The notes beneath the pieces were generated by a model. That model did no database searches. It saw nothing but the letters and a program-made list of their open reading frames with translations, and had not been told where the DNA came from. DNA of 64,000 nt from Petroclostridium sp. X23 (lineage in GTDB: Bacteria > Bacillota > Clostridia > SK-Y3), in contig NZ_CP124862.1 in the NCBI RefSeq assembly GCF_030013905.1, positions 3,475,051 through 3,539,050 on the forward strand, given 5' to 3'. Made by a program: the position numbers and the translations under genes. Below, one piece after another: positions 9,506 through 17,984 of the stretch; positions within the stretch are counted from its first letter, which is position 1, and every line of letters starts with the position of its first letter.

Positions 9506-10528
9506 ATGTTAAAATTATTAGTAACAGGTGGAGCTGGATTTATAGGTGGAAATTTTATTCACTATATGCTCAATAAGTATAAAGATTCCCAAATTATCTG
9601 TGTTGATGCTCTAACATACGCTGGAAATATGGAAACTTTAGAAGCAGTTTTAGAAAATCCAAGCTTTAAATTTATCAAAGCGGATATTTCAGATAGAGAA
9701 ATAATTTATAAAGTTTTTGAAGAAGAGAAACCAAATATTATCGTAAATTTTGCAGCAGAGAGCCATGTTGACCGTTCTATAGAAAGCCCGTCTGTATTTT
9801 TGCAGACCAATGTAATGGGTACACAGGTGCTCTTAGATGCTTGTAGAAAATATGGAATAGACCGTTACCATCAAGTATCTACTGATGAAGTTTATGGTGA
9901 TTTGCCTCTTGATAGACCGGATTTATTTTTCACGGAAGATACTCCTATTCATACTTCAAGTCCTTATTCAGCATCTAAGGCAGCGGCAGATTTACTGGTA
10001 CAGGCATATCATAGAACTTTTAAATTGCCTGTGACAATTTCGCGATGCTCAAATAATTATGGTCCGTATCACTTCCCCGAAAAGCTAATCCCATTAATGA
10101 TAGCTAATGCGCTAAACAACAAACATTTGCCTGTTTATGGAAAGGGTGAAAATGTACGTGATTGGCTGTATGTAGAAGATCATTGTTCTGCAATTGATTT
10201 AATAATTCACAAGGGCAGAATTGGAGAAGTCTATAACATTGGTGGACATAATGAAAGAACTAATTTAGAAGTAGTAAAGACAATTATTAGAGAACTTGGA
10301 AAAAATGAAGGCTTAATTAAATTTGTAAAAGACAGAGCAGGACACGATTTGCGATATGCCATTGATCCTACAAAGATTCATAATGAGCTTGGTTGGCTTC
10401 CTCAGACTACTTTTGATGAGGGTATAAAAAAGACTATACAATGGTATTTAGATAATAGAAAGTGGTGGGAAAATATTATAAATGAAGAGTATAAAAACTA
10501 TTACGAAAAAATGTATGGAAGGAGATAA
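9506..10528 (+). CDS. rfbB: dTDP-glucose 4,6-dehydratase
   Basis: Second step of dTDP-rhamnose synthesis, an NAD-dependent extended SDR. It has TGGAGFIGGNFI at the N-terminus, FAAESHVDRSI, VSTDEVYGDL with the catalytic Asp-Glu pair in the T-D-E motif, and YSASKAAAD with the catalytic Tyr-Lys. Length of 340 is normal. GAGGTGG precedes ATG 9506. It is the last of the rhamnose genes; the DNA becomes markedly more AT-rich after it, and a 200-base gap separates it from the exporter genes. Confidence 0.96.
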   Translation: MLKLLVTGGAGFIGGNFIHYMLNKYKDSQIICVDALTYAGNMETLEAVLENPSFKFIKADISDREIIYKVFEEEKPNIIVNFAAESHVDRSIESPSVFLQTNVMGTQVLLDACRKYGIDRYHQVSTDEVYGDLPLDRPDLFFTEDTPIHTSSPYSASKAAADLLVQAYHRTFKLPVTISRCSNNYGPYHFPEKLIPLMIANALNNKHLPVYGKGENVRDWLYVEDHCSAIDLIIHKGRIGEVYNIGGHNERTNLEVVKTIIRELGKNEGLIKFVKDRAGHDLRYAIDPTKIHNELGWLPQTTFDEGIKKTIQWYLDNRKWWENIINEEYKNYYEKMYGRR

Positions 10529-10728
10529 GATAATCTCTATCATAGGTGATGCTTATTATCCAAAAGTGAGTTAAGTTGATAAAACATTCTAGTTTTTTGA
10601 ACTGTTAAATACTGCATGATGACTTGATATATAATGAATGATAATTTCGCTACTTTTATTTTTATATCGATAATATTATAATAGGACTATTCTTTATCAC
10701 TAGCTGTATAATGAGGAGTTAGAAACAA

Positions 10729-11538
10729 ATGACATATATTAATGGTTTTTATACTTTTATCCTAAACATTGTAAAAAATAAGCAAACTTTGTTATTACTT
10801 GCAAGAAATGATTTTAAAGCGAAATTTGCATCTTCTTTGTTTGGAATAGTATGGGCTTTTATACAGCCTCTCGTTACTATATTTGTATTATGGTTTGTAT
10901 TCGAGGTGGGTTTTAAAAATCCACCTATAAATAATGTGCCTTTTGTAGTTTGGTTTATACCGGCTTTTTTACCGTGGTCATATTTTTCGGAGGCATTAAT
11001 CTCTGTGACAAATTCTTTAATAGAATATAAGTATTTGGTAACAAAAGTAAACTTTCGAATAAGTGCTATTCCAGTGGTTAAAATTATTTCGTCAAGTTTT
11101 GTTCATATAGGATTTATCTTATTTATTTTTGTTGTATGTAGAATATATGGTTTTAGTATATCTATGTATAATTTTCAAGTTATTTATTATTTTATATGTA
11201 CGGTGATACTTCTGGTTGGTTTGGGCTGGCTTTTATCATCTTTAGCTGTATTTATACCAGATATATTAAATATAGTATCTGTTTTTATACAAATAGGATT
11301 TTGGATAACGCCAATTTTTTGGTCGCCTGATAACATGTCACAATTTGTACAAAGTATTTTAAAAATTAATCCTATGTTTTATATATGTAGAGGGTATAGA
11401 GATAGCTTTATTGATAATGTTTGGTTTTGGGAAAGAGGTTTTACTAACTTATACTTTTGGGGTATAGTCATAATTATTTTTGTGATAGGAGCCCTAGTTT
11501 TTAAAAGGCTTAGGCCACATTTTGCAGATGTATTATAA
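10729..11538 (+). CDS. ABC-2 type polysaccharide export permease (Wzm/TagG-like)
   Basis: A 269-residue membrane protein with about six hydrophobic helices and the ABC-2 polysaccharide exporter layout (FGIVWAFIQPLVTIFVLWFV, then a cytoplasmic gap with the coupling segment, and FWITPIFWSP near the fifth helix). It pairs with the ATPase 15 bases downstream to move a lipid-linked glycan to the outer face of the membrane. GAGGAG lies upstream of ATG 10729. Wzm (O-antigen) and TagG (teichoic acid) types cannot be separated by this subunit alone; the tailed ATPase and the rhamnose genes favour a glycan of O-antigen or S-layer type. Confidence 0.88.
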   Translation: MTYINGFYTFILNIVKNKQTLLLLARNDFKAKFASSLFGIVWAFIQPLVTIFVLWFVFEVGFKNPPINNVPFVVWFIPAFLPWSYFSEALISVTNSLIEYKYLVTKVNFRISAIPVVKIISSSFVHIGFILFIFVVCRIYGFSISMYNFQVIYYFICTVILLVGLGWLLSSLAVFIPDILNIVSVFIQIGFWITPIFWSPDNMSQFVQSILKINPMFYICRGYRDSFIDNVWFWERGFTNLYFWGIVIIIFVIGALVFKRLRPHFADVL

Positions 11539-11553
11539 TAGGAGAATTGTGAA

Positions 11554-12849
11554 ATGAAATGTAATATTGCAATACAAGCAGAGCATGTATCTAAAGTATA
11601 TAAATTATATAATAAGCCATTAGATAGGCTAAAAGAATCTTTAAGTTTAACAAGAAAACAATATCATGAGAATTACTATGCGTTAAACGATGTTAGCTTT
11701 AAGATTAAAAAAGGTGATACAGTAGGAGTTATAGGAGCTAATGGAGCAGGAAAATCTACGTTACTAAAAATACTTACAGGTGTAACGACGCCCACTAATG
11801 GCGATATATTTATTAATGGTAAAGTGTCAGCATTATTAGAATTAGGTACAGGATTTAATCCTGAATATACAGGATTGGAAAATATATATTTAAATGGAGC
11901 CATGATGGGATTAAGCAGGAAAGCGATGAGTGATAAAGTACAAAGTATTATTGATTTTGCTGATATTGGAGAGTTTATAAGGCAGCCTGTAAAAAGCTAC
12001 TCAAGTGGTATGTTTGCTCGACTTGCGTTTGCAGTCGCAATTAATGTAGAGCCTGATATTTTAATTGTAGATGAGGCTTTAAGTGTTGGGGATATATTTT
12101 TTCAAAATAAGTGCTTTAGAAAGTTTGAGGAACTTAAGGAGAAGAACACTACAGTACTCTATGTATCTCATGACCTTGCCAGCATAAAAGAAATGTGTGA
12201 TAAAACGATTTGGCTTGAAAAAGGGAAATTAAAAATGTATGGTGAGAATTTGGAAGTATGTAATGAGTATAGTAACAATTTACTCAAGGAAAAAAGCCAA
12301 TTTCATAAAATATATTCTACAGATCATCTAGAATCAAAAAATTATGATATTCTTTCTATGGATAAGCAAAATTATCCTAATATAAAATATACAAATGATA
12401 GTGTAGTAACAGAGGATGTTCAAATAATTTCATGTTTTATTACGAATAATAAAGGAGAAATAAGAGATATATTTTATGCAGGTGAAAAATGTACTTTAAG
12501 TATTATATTTGAAAGTAATAGAGATATAAAAAAATGCATTGCAGGTTTTGCTTTAGCGACGAATAAAGGTATGTGGATTATAAACCCAAATACATTGATT
12601 GTTGATGGAAAAAGGAGTTTTAATGTAAAAAGCGGAACAATCAATAAAGTAGATTTTAGTTTTAGCATGCCAAAATTAATAGGCGGCGATTATATTATTG
12701 AGGTAGCGATTGCTGATGGGATTATGGAGAATTATGAAACATTGGCATGGTTATATAATGTATTAAATATAAAAATTATAAATGAAGGATATCATTATGC
12801 ATTGTTGGATGTAGATGCTAAAGTAAAAATTTATCAAATGCAAAAGTAG
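11554..12849 (+). CDS. Polysaccharide export ATPase with glycan-binding C-terminal domain (Wzt-like)
   Basis: Residues 1 to about 240 are the nucleotide-binding domain: Walker A GANGAGKST (about 61-69), signature SYSSGMFARLAFA, Walker B ILIVDEALSVGD and switch YVSHD. Residues about 285-425 form a beta-rich domain matching Wzt_C in outline (VQIISCFITNN, CTLSIIFESN, GGDYIIEVAIADG). In E. coli O9a this jelly-roll domain recognises the methyl/phosphate cap on the finished chain before export. The presence of methyltransferase genes immediately downstream fits the same logic. At 431 residues it is far longer than TagH-like ATPases lacking the tail. Confidence 0.9.
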   Translation: MKCNIAIQAEHVSKVYKLYNKPLDRLKESLSLTRKQYHENYYALNDVSFKIKKGDTVGVIGANGAGKSTLLKILTGVTTPTNGDIFINGKVSALLELGTGFNPEYTGLENIYLNGAMMGLSRKAMSDKVQSIIDFADIGEFIRQPVKSYSSGMFARLAFAVAINVEPDILIVDEALSVGDIFFQNKCFRKFEELKEKNTTVLYVSHDLASIKEMCDKTIWLEKGKLKMYGENLEVCNEYSNNLLKEKSQFHKIYSTDHLESKNYDILSMDKQNYPNIKYTNDSVVTEDVQIISCFITNNKGEIRDIFYAGEKCTLSIIFESNRDIKKCIAGFALATNKGMWIINPNTLIVDGKRSFNVKSGTINKVDFSFSMPKLIGGDYIIEVAIADGIMENYETLAWLYNVLNIKIINEGYHYALLDVDAKVKIYQMQK

Positions 12850-12865
12850 ATAGGACGGTTATGAT

Positions 12866-13486
12866 ATGCACAAAAGTTCTCTTTTGAATATGGAAAGATT
12901 CATTAATAAATATCTTGATAAGAATAAGAATCTAAAAATATTAGATGTAGGAAGCCAGACAGTACCTGAAGATATCATGGGATCGTATAAGGTGTTTTTT
13001 AAAAATGATAAAGCAAAATGGGATTATTATGGGTGCGATATGGTTGCTGGCAATAATGTTGATATTGTTCTAAAAAATGTATACAATTGGAGAGAAATAG
13101 AATCTAATTCATATGACGTGATAATTAGTGGCCAGGCATTGGAACATGTAGAATTTTTTTGGTTAACTTTTTTAGAGATCAAAAGAGTATTAAAGCATGA
13201 AGGGCTGTGCTGTATTATTGTACCATCATCGGGTTACGAGCATAAGTATCCCTTAGATTGCTATAGATATTTTTCAGATGGATTAAGAGCGATTGCAAAA
13301 TATGTAGGATTGGACGTAGTAGAAATTTATACACAGTCAGATATTAATGAACATCCTGATATGGATGAGATATGGAAAGACAGTGTTTTGATTTGTAGAA
13401 AACCTAACAAAAATCTTTTAAAAGATGTGAAGTTTTTTATAAAATCTAGCCTTATTAAATTTGCATCGCGAGGGGCAACAAAGTGA
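12866..13486 (+). CDS. SAM-dependent methyltransferase (type 11)
   Basis: A 206-residue class I methyltransferase. The SAM-binding motif I is ILDVGSQTVP (about 28-37), the acidic loop is YYGCDMV, and motif IV/post-I reads SYDVIISGQALEHVEFFW, followed by RVLKHEGLCCIIVPSSG. It probably methylates a sugar or glycan intermediate given its position between the tailed Wzt-like ATPase and another methyltransferase. The substrate cannot be read from sequence. Its last four bases overlap the start of the next gene (GTGA overlap), so the two are translationally coupled. Confidence 0.8.
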   Translation: MHKSSLLNMERFINKYLDKNKNLKILDVGSQTVPEDIMGSYKVFFKNDKAKWDYYGCDMVAGNNVDIVLKNVYNWREIESNSYDVIISGQALEHVEFFWLTFLEIKRVLKHEGLCCIIVPSSGYEHKYPLDCYRYFSDGLRAIAKYVGLDVVEIYTQSDINEHPDMDEIWKDSVLICRKPNKNLLKDVKFFIKSSLIKFASRGATK

Positions 13487-15123
13487 ATAGATATGAAACT
13501 AATATAGATTTCGATAAAGATAGTACACTAACTTGTATTTTAAAACAAATTAAAAAAAATTCTACTGTTCTTGAATTTGGTCCTGCAACGGGATATATGA
13601 CAAAATATTTGAAGCAAGAGTTAAACTGTAATGTATATATAGTAGAAGTAGAAAAAAAAGCATTTTCTCATGCGATACAATATGCTGATGGCGGCCTACT
13701 GGGGGATATAGAAGGTTATGCTTGGAAAGAAAAGTTTAAGCAAATAAAGTTTGATTACATTTGTTTTGCCGATGTGCTTGAACATTTAAGGAATCCTCGT
13801 GAAGTAGTACAGGAAAGTTTGACATTGCTAAAAGATGATGGTAGATTATTTGTTTCTATACCTAATATAGCGCATAATGCAATTATAATCAATTTAATAA
13901 ATAATAAATTTGAATATAAAAAAACAGGATTATTAGATGATACCCATATACATTTTTTTACAAAGCATTCATTGGATCAGCTATTAGAAAGTAGCGATAT
14001 GGTTGTTGAAAAAGAGGAAGCGATTTATAATAATGTTGAGGATACAGAGTTTAACATATCATTTGCAGATGTGGAAGGAAATGTAGCAGAGGCGCTTCAA
14101 AATAGAAGGTTTGCAAATGTATATCAATATGTTTTTTCAGCTATAAAACGTAGTTATTATGAAAAAAATAAAAACAATATTATTCTTATGAGAAATATAA
14201 GAGAGTATAGCAGATTATATAGTACTGCTTTATATCTGGATATAGGTGAAGGATTTAAAGAAACAGAAAAAAAAATTCAGTGCTATTACTATAATAAAAA
14301 TAATACTTTTACAGTGCGTTTTAATATTGATAAAGAAAATGTTAAGGTTCTTCGTTTTGATCCATGTGAATTTCCATGTAAAATAGAAGATTTTAAAATT
14401 ACCTCTAATATTGAGGGTATAAAAGTCAATAAATATAATATAGCATATTGTAAAGATAATATTGATGTGTTTATGAATAGTGATCCTATTTATATTTTAG
14501 AATGTGATGATTTTACAGGCATTAAAGAGATAGAAATTAGCGGTAGTATACAAAAAATTACATTTGAAGAATTGGAAGAATATTATTTAGAGGAAAACAA
14601 GAGAATCTCTAGCGAAGCAACTATTAATATATACAAGTTAAACAAAACAATAAGTCAATTGAGCAAGCATATACAAGAGAAGCAAGGTGAAATTAACCAA
14701 GCAATAGAAGAAATCAAGAAAAAAGATTTTGAAATAAACCGGTTGAATAATCACATAGAGGAAAAGCAAGGTGAAATTGATCAAGTAATAGAAAAAATCA
14801 AGAAAAGAGATTTTGAAATAAACCGGTTGAATAATCACATAGAGGAAAAGCAAGATGAAATTAATGGAGCGATAGAAGAAATCAAGGCAAGAGATTTTGA
14901 AATAAGTCGGTTGAATAAACATATAAGGGATAAGCAAGACGAAGTTCATTGCGCAATAGAAGAAATTAAATATAAAGATTCTTTTATTGAAAGTTTAGAT
15001 AAAATCTTGGAAGAAAAAGATAATAGGATCGAGGAAATAAGTAAACAATTAGATTTTATAAAAAATTCTATTAGTTATAAAATCACAAAACCCTTTCGGT
15101 GGGTAAAAAAAATATTTAAATAG
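13483..15123 (+). CDS. Methyltransferase with C-terminal repeated coiled coil and amphipathic tail (WbdD/WsaE-like logic)
   Basis: 546 residues in three parts. Residues about 18-180 are a class I methyltransferase (VLEFGPATGYMT motif I, CFADVLEHLRNPREVV motif IV). Residues about 230-370 are a beta-rich segment not recognised. Residues about 386-530 are a charged coiled coil containing four 28-residue repeats (396-507). The protein ends with SISYKITKPFRWVKKIFK, a basic amphipathic helix common at ends of glycan enzymes. In E. coli WbdD a capping enzyme is followed by a coiled-coil ruler and a membrane-binding helix; the layout here is the same without a kinase domain. GTG start, with AGGGG upstream. 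Function as a chain capper is inferred. Confidence 0.75.
   Translation: MNRYETNIDFDKDSTLTCILKQIKKNSTVLEFGPATGYMTKYLKQELNCNVYIVEVEKKAFSHAIQYADGGLLGDIEGYAWKEKFKQIKFDYICFADVLEHLRNPREVVQESLTLLKDDGRLFVSIPNIAHNAIIINLINNKFEYKKTGLLDDTHIHFFTKHSLDQLLESSDMVVEKEEAIYNNVEDTEFNISFADVEGNVAEALQNRRFANVYQYVFSAIKRSYYEKNKNNIILMRNIREYSRLYSTALYLDIGEGFKETEKKIQCYYYNKNNTFTVRFNIDKENVKVLRFDPCEFPCKIEDFKITSNIEGIKVNKYNIAYCKDNIDVFMNSDPIYILECDDFTGIKEIEISGSIQKITFEELEEYYLEENKRISSEATINIYKLNKTISQLSKHIQEKQGEINQAIEEIKKKDFEINRLNNHIEEKQGEIDQVIEKIKKRDFEINRLNNHIEEKQDEINGAIEEIKARDFEISRLNKHIRDKQDEVHCAIEEIKYKDSFIESLDKILEEKDNRIEEISKQLDFIKNSISYKITKPFRWVKKIFK
14668..15003 (+). repeat. Four in-frame 84-bp tandem repeats encoding the coiled coil
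   Basis: Units at 14668-14751, 14752-14835, 14836-14919 and 14920-15003 share the exact 84-base period. Units 2 and 3 are nearly identical; unit 4 has diverged most. Each encodes 28 residues (four heptads) of the form HIEEKQxEIxxxIExIKxR followed by DFEIxRLNN. Repeat gain or loss would keep the frame and change coil length in 28-residue steps. Confidence 0.95.
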
Positions 15124-15137
15124 ATGGGGTAACTTAT

Positions 15138-17984
15138 ATGGGGTTAATGGGGAAATTACATGTAATAAAAGTAGCATATAAAAATATAGAAAACAAACAT
15201 TTGATATTTAAAAAAGTTCTCTATGCATTAAAAAATGGCGGATTGGTTGGCTTAAAGAATAAAATTTTAAATGTGAGCAACAAAGCAGAAAATACTACTG
15301 CAGGTACAATAGATATCTATGAGATGCAACAGTCCGAGGAAAAACAGGAATTTAACGTAAATACAAAACTAACAGTAGTTATTGATATTAAAGGTCTAAA
15401 TGTGTGCATTAGAGGAACTCTTAATAGTTTGAAAGAGCAGAGTTATCAAAAGTTTAATATTGCTGTGATGGCACCTAAAGGTTATCAGATACCCCAACAA
15501 ATATCAAAAGAAATTAGAACATATTATTTTGATGATAATGTGAGAGACGTAGTAAATAACGTACTTGCAGAAGCAGAAAATGAATATCTTTTATTTATAA
15601 ATGGCGGAAATGTTCTCTCACCAGATGCTTTGATATATTTTGCGAAAGAAATGGAAAATACGGGAAGTGACTTGGCTTATTGTGATGAATGTTTATTTGA
15701 CGGTGAAAACGGAAGAAAAATTAAGTATTTTATAAAACCAGACTTTTCTTGTTATGATTTGTATAATAGTCTTTATATAGGACAGGGGGTTTCCTTTTCT
15801 AAATTTGCTTTAGAAAAGGTTGGGGGATTTGATGAAAAGCTGAAAACTTTTAGTGGAAGAATAAGTGATGCAGTATTAAAAGTTGCAAGTATATCATCCA
15901 ATATCACTCATATTGAAAGGGTATTGCTACTAAGAAACAGCTATACTGAAGAGGATATTGTGTTAGAAAACAGCAGTATAGTCAAAAAATCATTGCAAAG
16001 AATGGGCTTTAAATTAAGCGTGGTACCGAAACAAAGAAGCTTTAGCCTACATGCTTTAGAAAAAAATGGAAAGGTATCAATTATTATTCCTACTGACGAC
16101 TATAAAAAAGTGCTTGTGTGTATAGAACATATTTTATTAAATACACAGTATGCCGTATATGAAATTATTATTGTATCTACGAATCAAATATGTTCAAAGC
16201 TTCAAAAATACTTTGCATATGCAGACAGTATTAAATATGTTACTTATGAAGAAGAATTTAACTATAGTAAGAAGTGTAATTTAGGAGCAAAAAATGCAGA
16301 AGGAGAGTTTTTTGTTTTTTTGCATGATTATATTATTACTGAACAAAAAACTTGGCTATGTAATATGATTAATTGCTTTGTATTTTCAAATGTAGGAGGA
16401 GTATCTCCAAAGATTTTGAGAAGTGACAATACTATACGTTATGCAGGTATTATTTCAGGTGGATTTGGATTTTTTTCTTTACCTTTTAATGGAGAACCGA
16501 ATACTTTGGTGGAAAGTTTTAGTGAACCTGTATTTACGAATAGACAGATTTCTGTTCTTTCAGCCACTTGTCTTGCTGTAAGAAAGTCTACTTTTGATAA
16601 AACAGATGGATTCAATGAATATGAAACAAAAGAGAAATTCAGTAATGCTGCATTTTCTTTTGAGATACAAAAACAGGGTTTATATTGTGTGTACTGTTCA
16701 GAATCTGAAGTATATGCGAACGGCGGCAATTGGTATGATAGTTGGTTTGAAAGAGAGAGCAAGACAGCCTATATTTATATGCTAAAAAATTATGGAGAAT
16801 TTTTAAGTCATGATCCGTATTTTACGGATAGTATGAGATATGTCATGCTCAAAAATGTTCCAATAGATTATAAAGTTTTTGCAAAAAACAGTAGTAAAAA
16901 ATCTGCTAAGAGTGTATTATTAATTTCTCACGAATTATCTATAACAGGAGCTCCAGTAGCGCTCAGCTATGCTGCAAAGGCATTACATGATAATGGGTAT
17001 TATACAAGTGTATTATCTCCATACGATGGAAGAATGAGAGAAGAAATATCAAAAGAAGGTATTAGTGTCATAATAAATTCATCAATAAACGGAGGAGAGT
17101 TTTGGCTAAAGTTTGCAGAAAACTTTGATTTAATTGTTGTTAGTACATTGGTACAATATCATAGTATAATTCAGCTTGAGAAACTTAATATTCCTGTAAT
17201 GTGGTGGGTACATGAGGCACAAGATAGCTATGAAAGAGGAGCTAAAGACCTAATTCCGCATACAGTATCTGAAAATGTACATATTTACTGTGGCGGTGGG
17301 TATGCGAGACGCATGATGAATAAATATAGACCTAAATATCAGCCAAAAGAACTGCTTTATTATGTGCCTGACTATTCAACAGGGATTAAAAAAGATTATG
17401 GTTATAAGTTAGAGAACATTGAAGGAAAATTTGTTTTTGCAACTATAGGTACTATAGAATGGCGTAAAGGTCAGGATATTTTCGCAAGAGCAATTAAAGA
17501 GATGCCGTATGAGTATGTTAAGAAGTGCCAATTTTTGTTTATTGGAAGGAATATAGACCAAGATATTTATAATAAGGTTATAGAAGTGAAAGAACTGTAT
17601 CCGAAAAATGTATCTTTAATTAGAGAAGTTTCAAGAGATGAAATTAGAGATATTTATAATCAATGTACTGCGATAGTTTGTGCCTCTCGAGATGATCCTA
17701 TGCCTATCTTTATGACAGAGTGTTTAATGCTTTCAAAAATTGCAATTTGTTCTGAGAATACAGGGACTGCGGATCTATTAATAGATGGCGTAAATGGATT
17801 TATCTATCATAATAATGATTATAAAGAGTTAATGGAAAAAATTAAGTGTGTCATAGATAACGAGCAAAAGCTTACGCAAATAAAAATTGAAGGCAGAAGA
17901 ACATATGAAAAACATTTCTCTGTTGATGTATTTAATGATAATATACTAAAAATTACTAACGAATTATTAAGCGGAGATAGTTAA
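15138..17984 (+). CDS. Three-module glycosyltransferase (GT2-GT2-GT4)
   Basis: 948 residues. After a short linker (ALKNGGLVGLKNKI) comes a GT2-like module (about 72-290), a second GT2-like module (about 310-560, starting KVSIIIPTDDYKK) and a C-terminal GT4 module (about 590-945; SHELSITGAPVALSYAAKAL, then IGTIEWRKGQDIF and the donor-site region TECLMLSKIA). Both GT2 modules lack the usual acidic metal site: the first reads LLFINGGNVL where DxD-type residues are normal, the second FLHDYIIT. The GT4 part looks intact. It lies 14 bases after the coiled-coil methyltransferase and probably acts in the same complex. Donor and acceptor are unknown. Confidence 0.8.
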   Translation: MGLMGKLHVIKVAYKNIENKHLIFKKVLYALKNGGLVGLKNKILNVSNKAENTTAGTIDIYEMQQSEEKQEFNVNTKLTVVIDIKGLNVCIRGTLNSLKEQSYQKFNIAVMAPKGYQIPQQISKEIRTYYFDDNVRDVVNNVLAEAENEYLLFINGGNVLSPDALIYFAKEMENTGSDLAYCDECLFDGENGRKIKYFIKPDFSCYDLYNSLYIGQGVSFSKFALEKVGGFDEKLKTFSGRISDAVLKVASISSNITHIERVLLLRNSYTEEDIVLENSSIVKKSLQRMGFKLSVVPKQRSFSLHALEKNGKVSIIIPTDDYKKVLVCIEHILLNTQYAVYEIIIVSTNQICSKLQKYFAYADSIKYVTYEEEFNYSKKCNLGAKNAEGEFFVFLHDYIITEQKTWLCNMINCFVFSNVGGVSPKILRSDNTIRYAGIISGGFGFFSLPFNGEPNTLVESFSEPVFTNRQISVLSATCLAVRKSTFDKTDGFNEYETKEKFSNAAFSFEIQKQGLYCVYCSESEVYANGGNWYDSWFERESKTAYIYMLKNYGEFLSHDPYFTDSMRYVMLKNVPIDYKVFAKNSSKKSAKSVLLISHELSITGAPVALSYAAKALHDNGYYTSVLSPYDGRMREEISKEGISVIINSSINGGEFWLKFAENFDLIVVSTLVQYHSIIQLEKLNIPVMWWVHEAQDSYERGAKDLIPHTVSENVHIYCGGGYARRMMNKYRPKYQPKELLYYVPDYSTGIKKDYGYKLENIEGKFVFATIGTIEWRKGQDIFARAIKEMPYEYVKKCQFLFIGRNIDQDIYNKVIEVKELYPKNVSLIREVSRDEIRDIYNQCTAIVCASRDDPMPIFMTECLMLSKIAICSENTGTADLLIDGVNGFIYHNNDYKELMEKIKCVIDNEQKLTQIKIEGRRTYEKHFSVDVFNDNILKITNELLSGDS

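Noticed and set aside
13470-13500. Possible frameshift joining the two methyltransferase genes
   Set aside because: Both carry their own complete SAM-binding motifs; the GTGA overlap is ordinary translational coupling.
14668-15003. Regular repeats of 84 bases considered as a CRISPR array
   Set aside because: Units are contiguous with no spacers and lie in frame inside a coding sequence; they encode a coiled coil.
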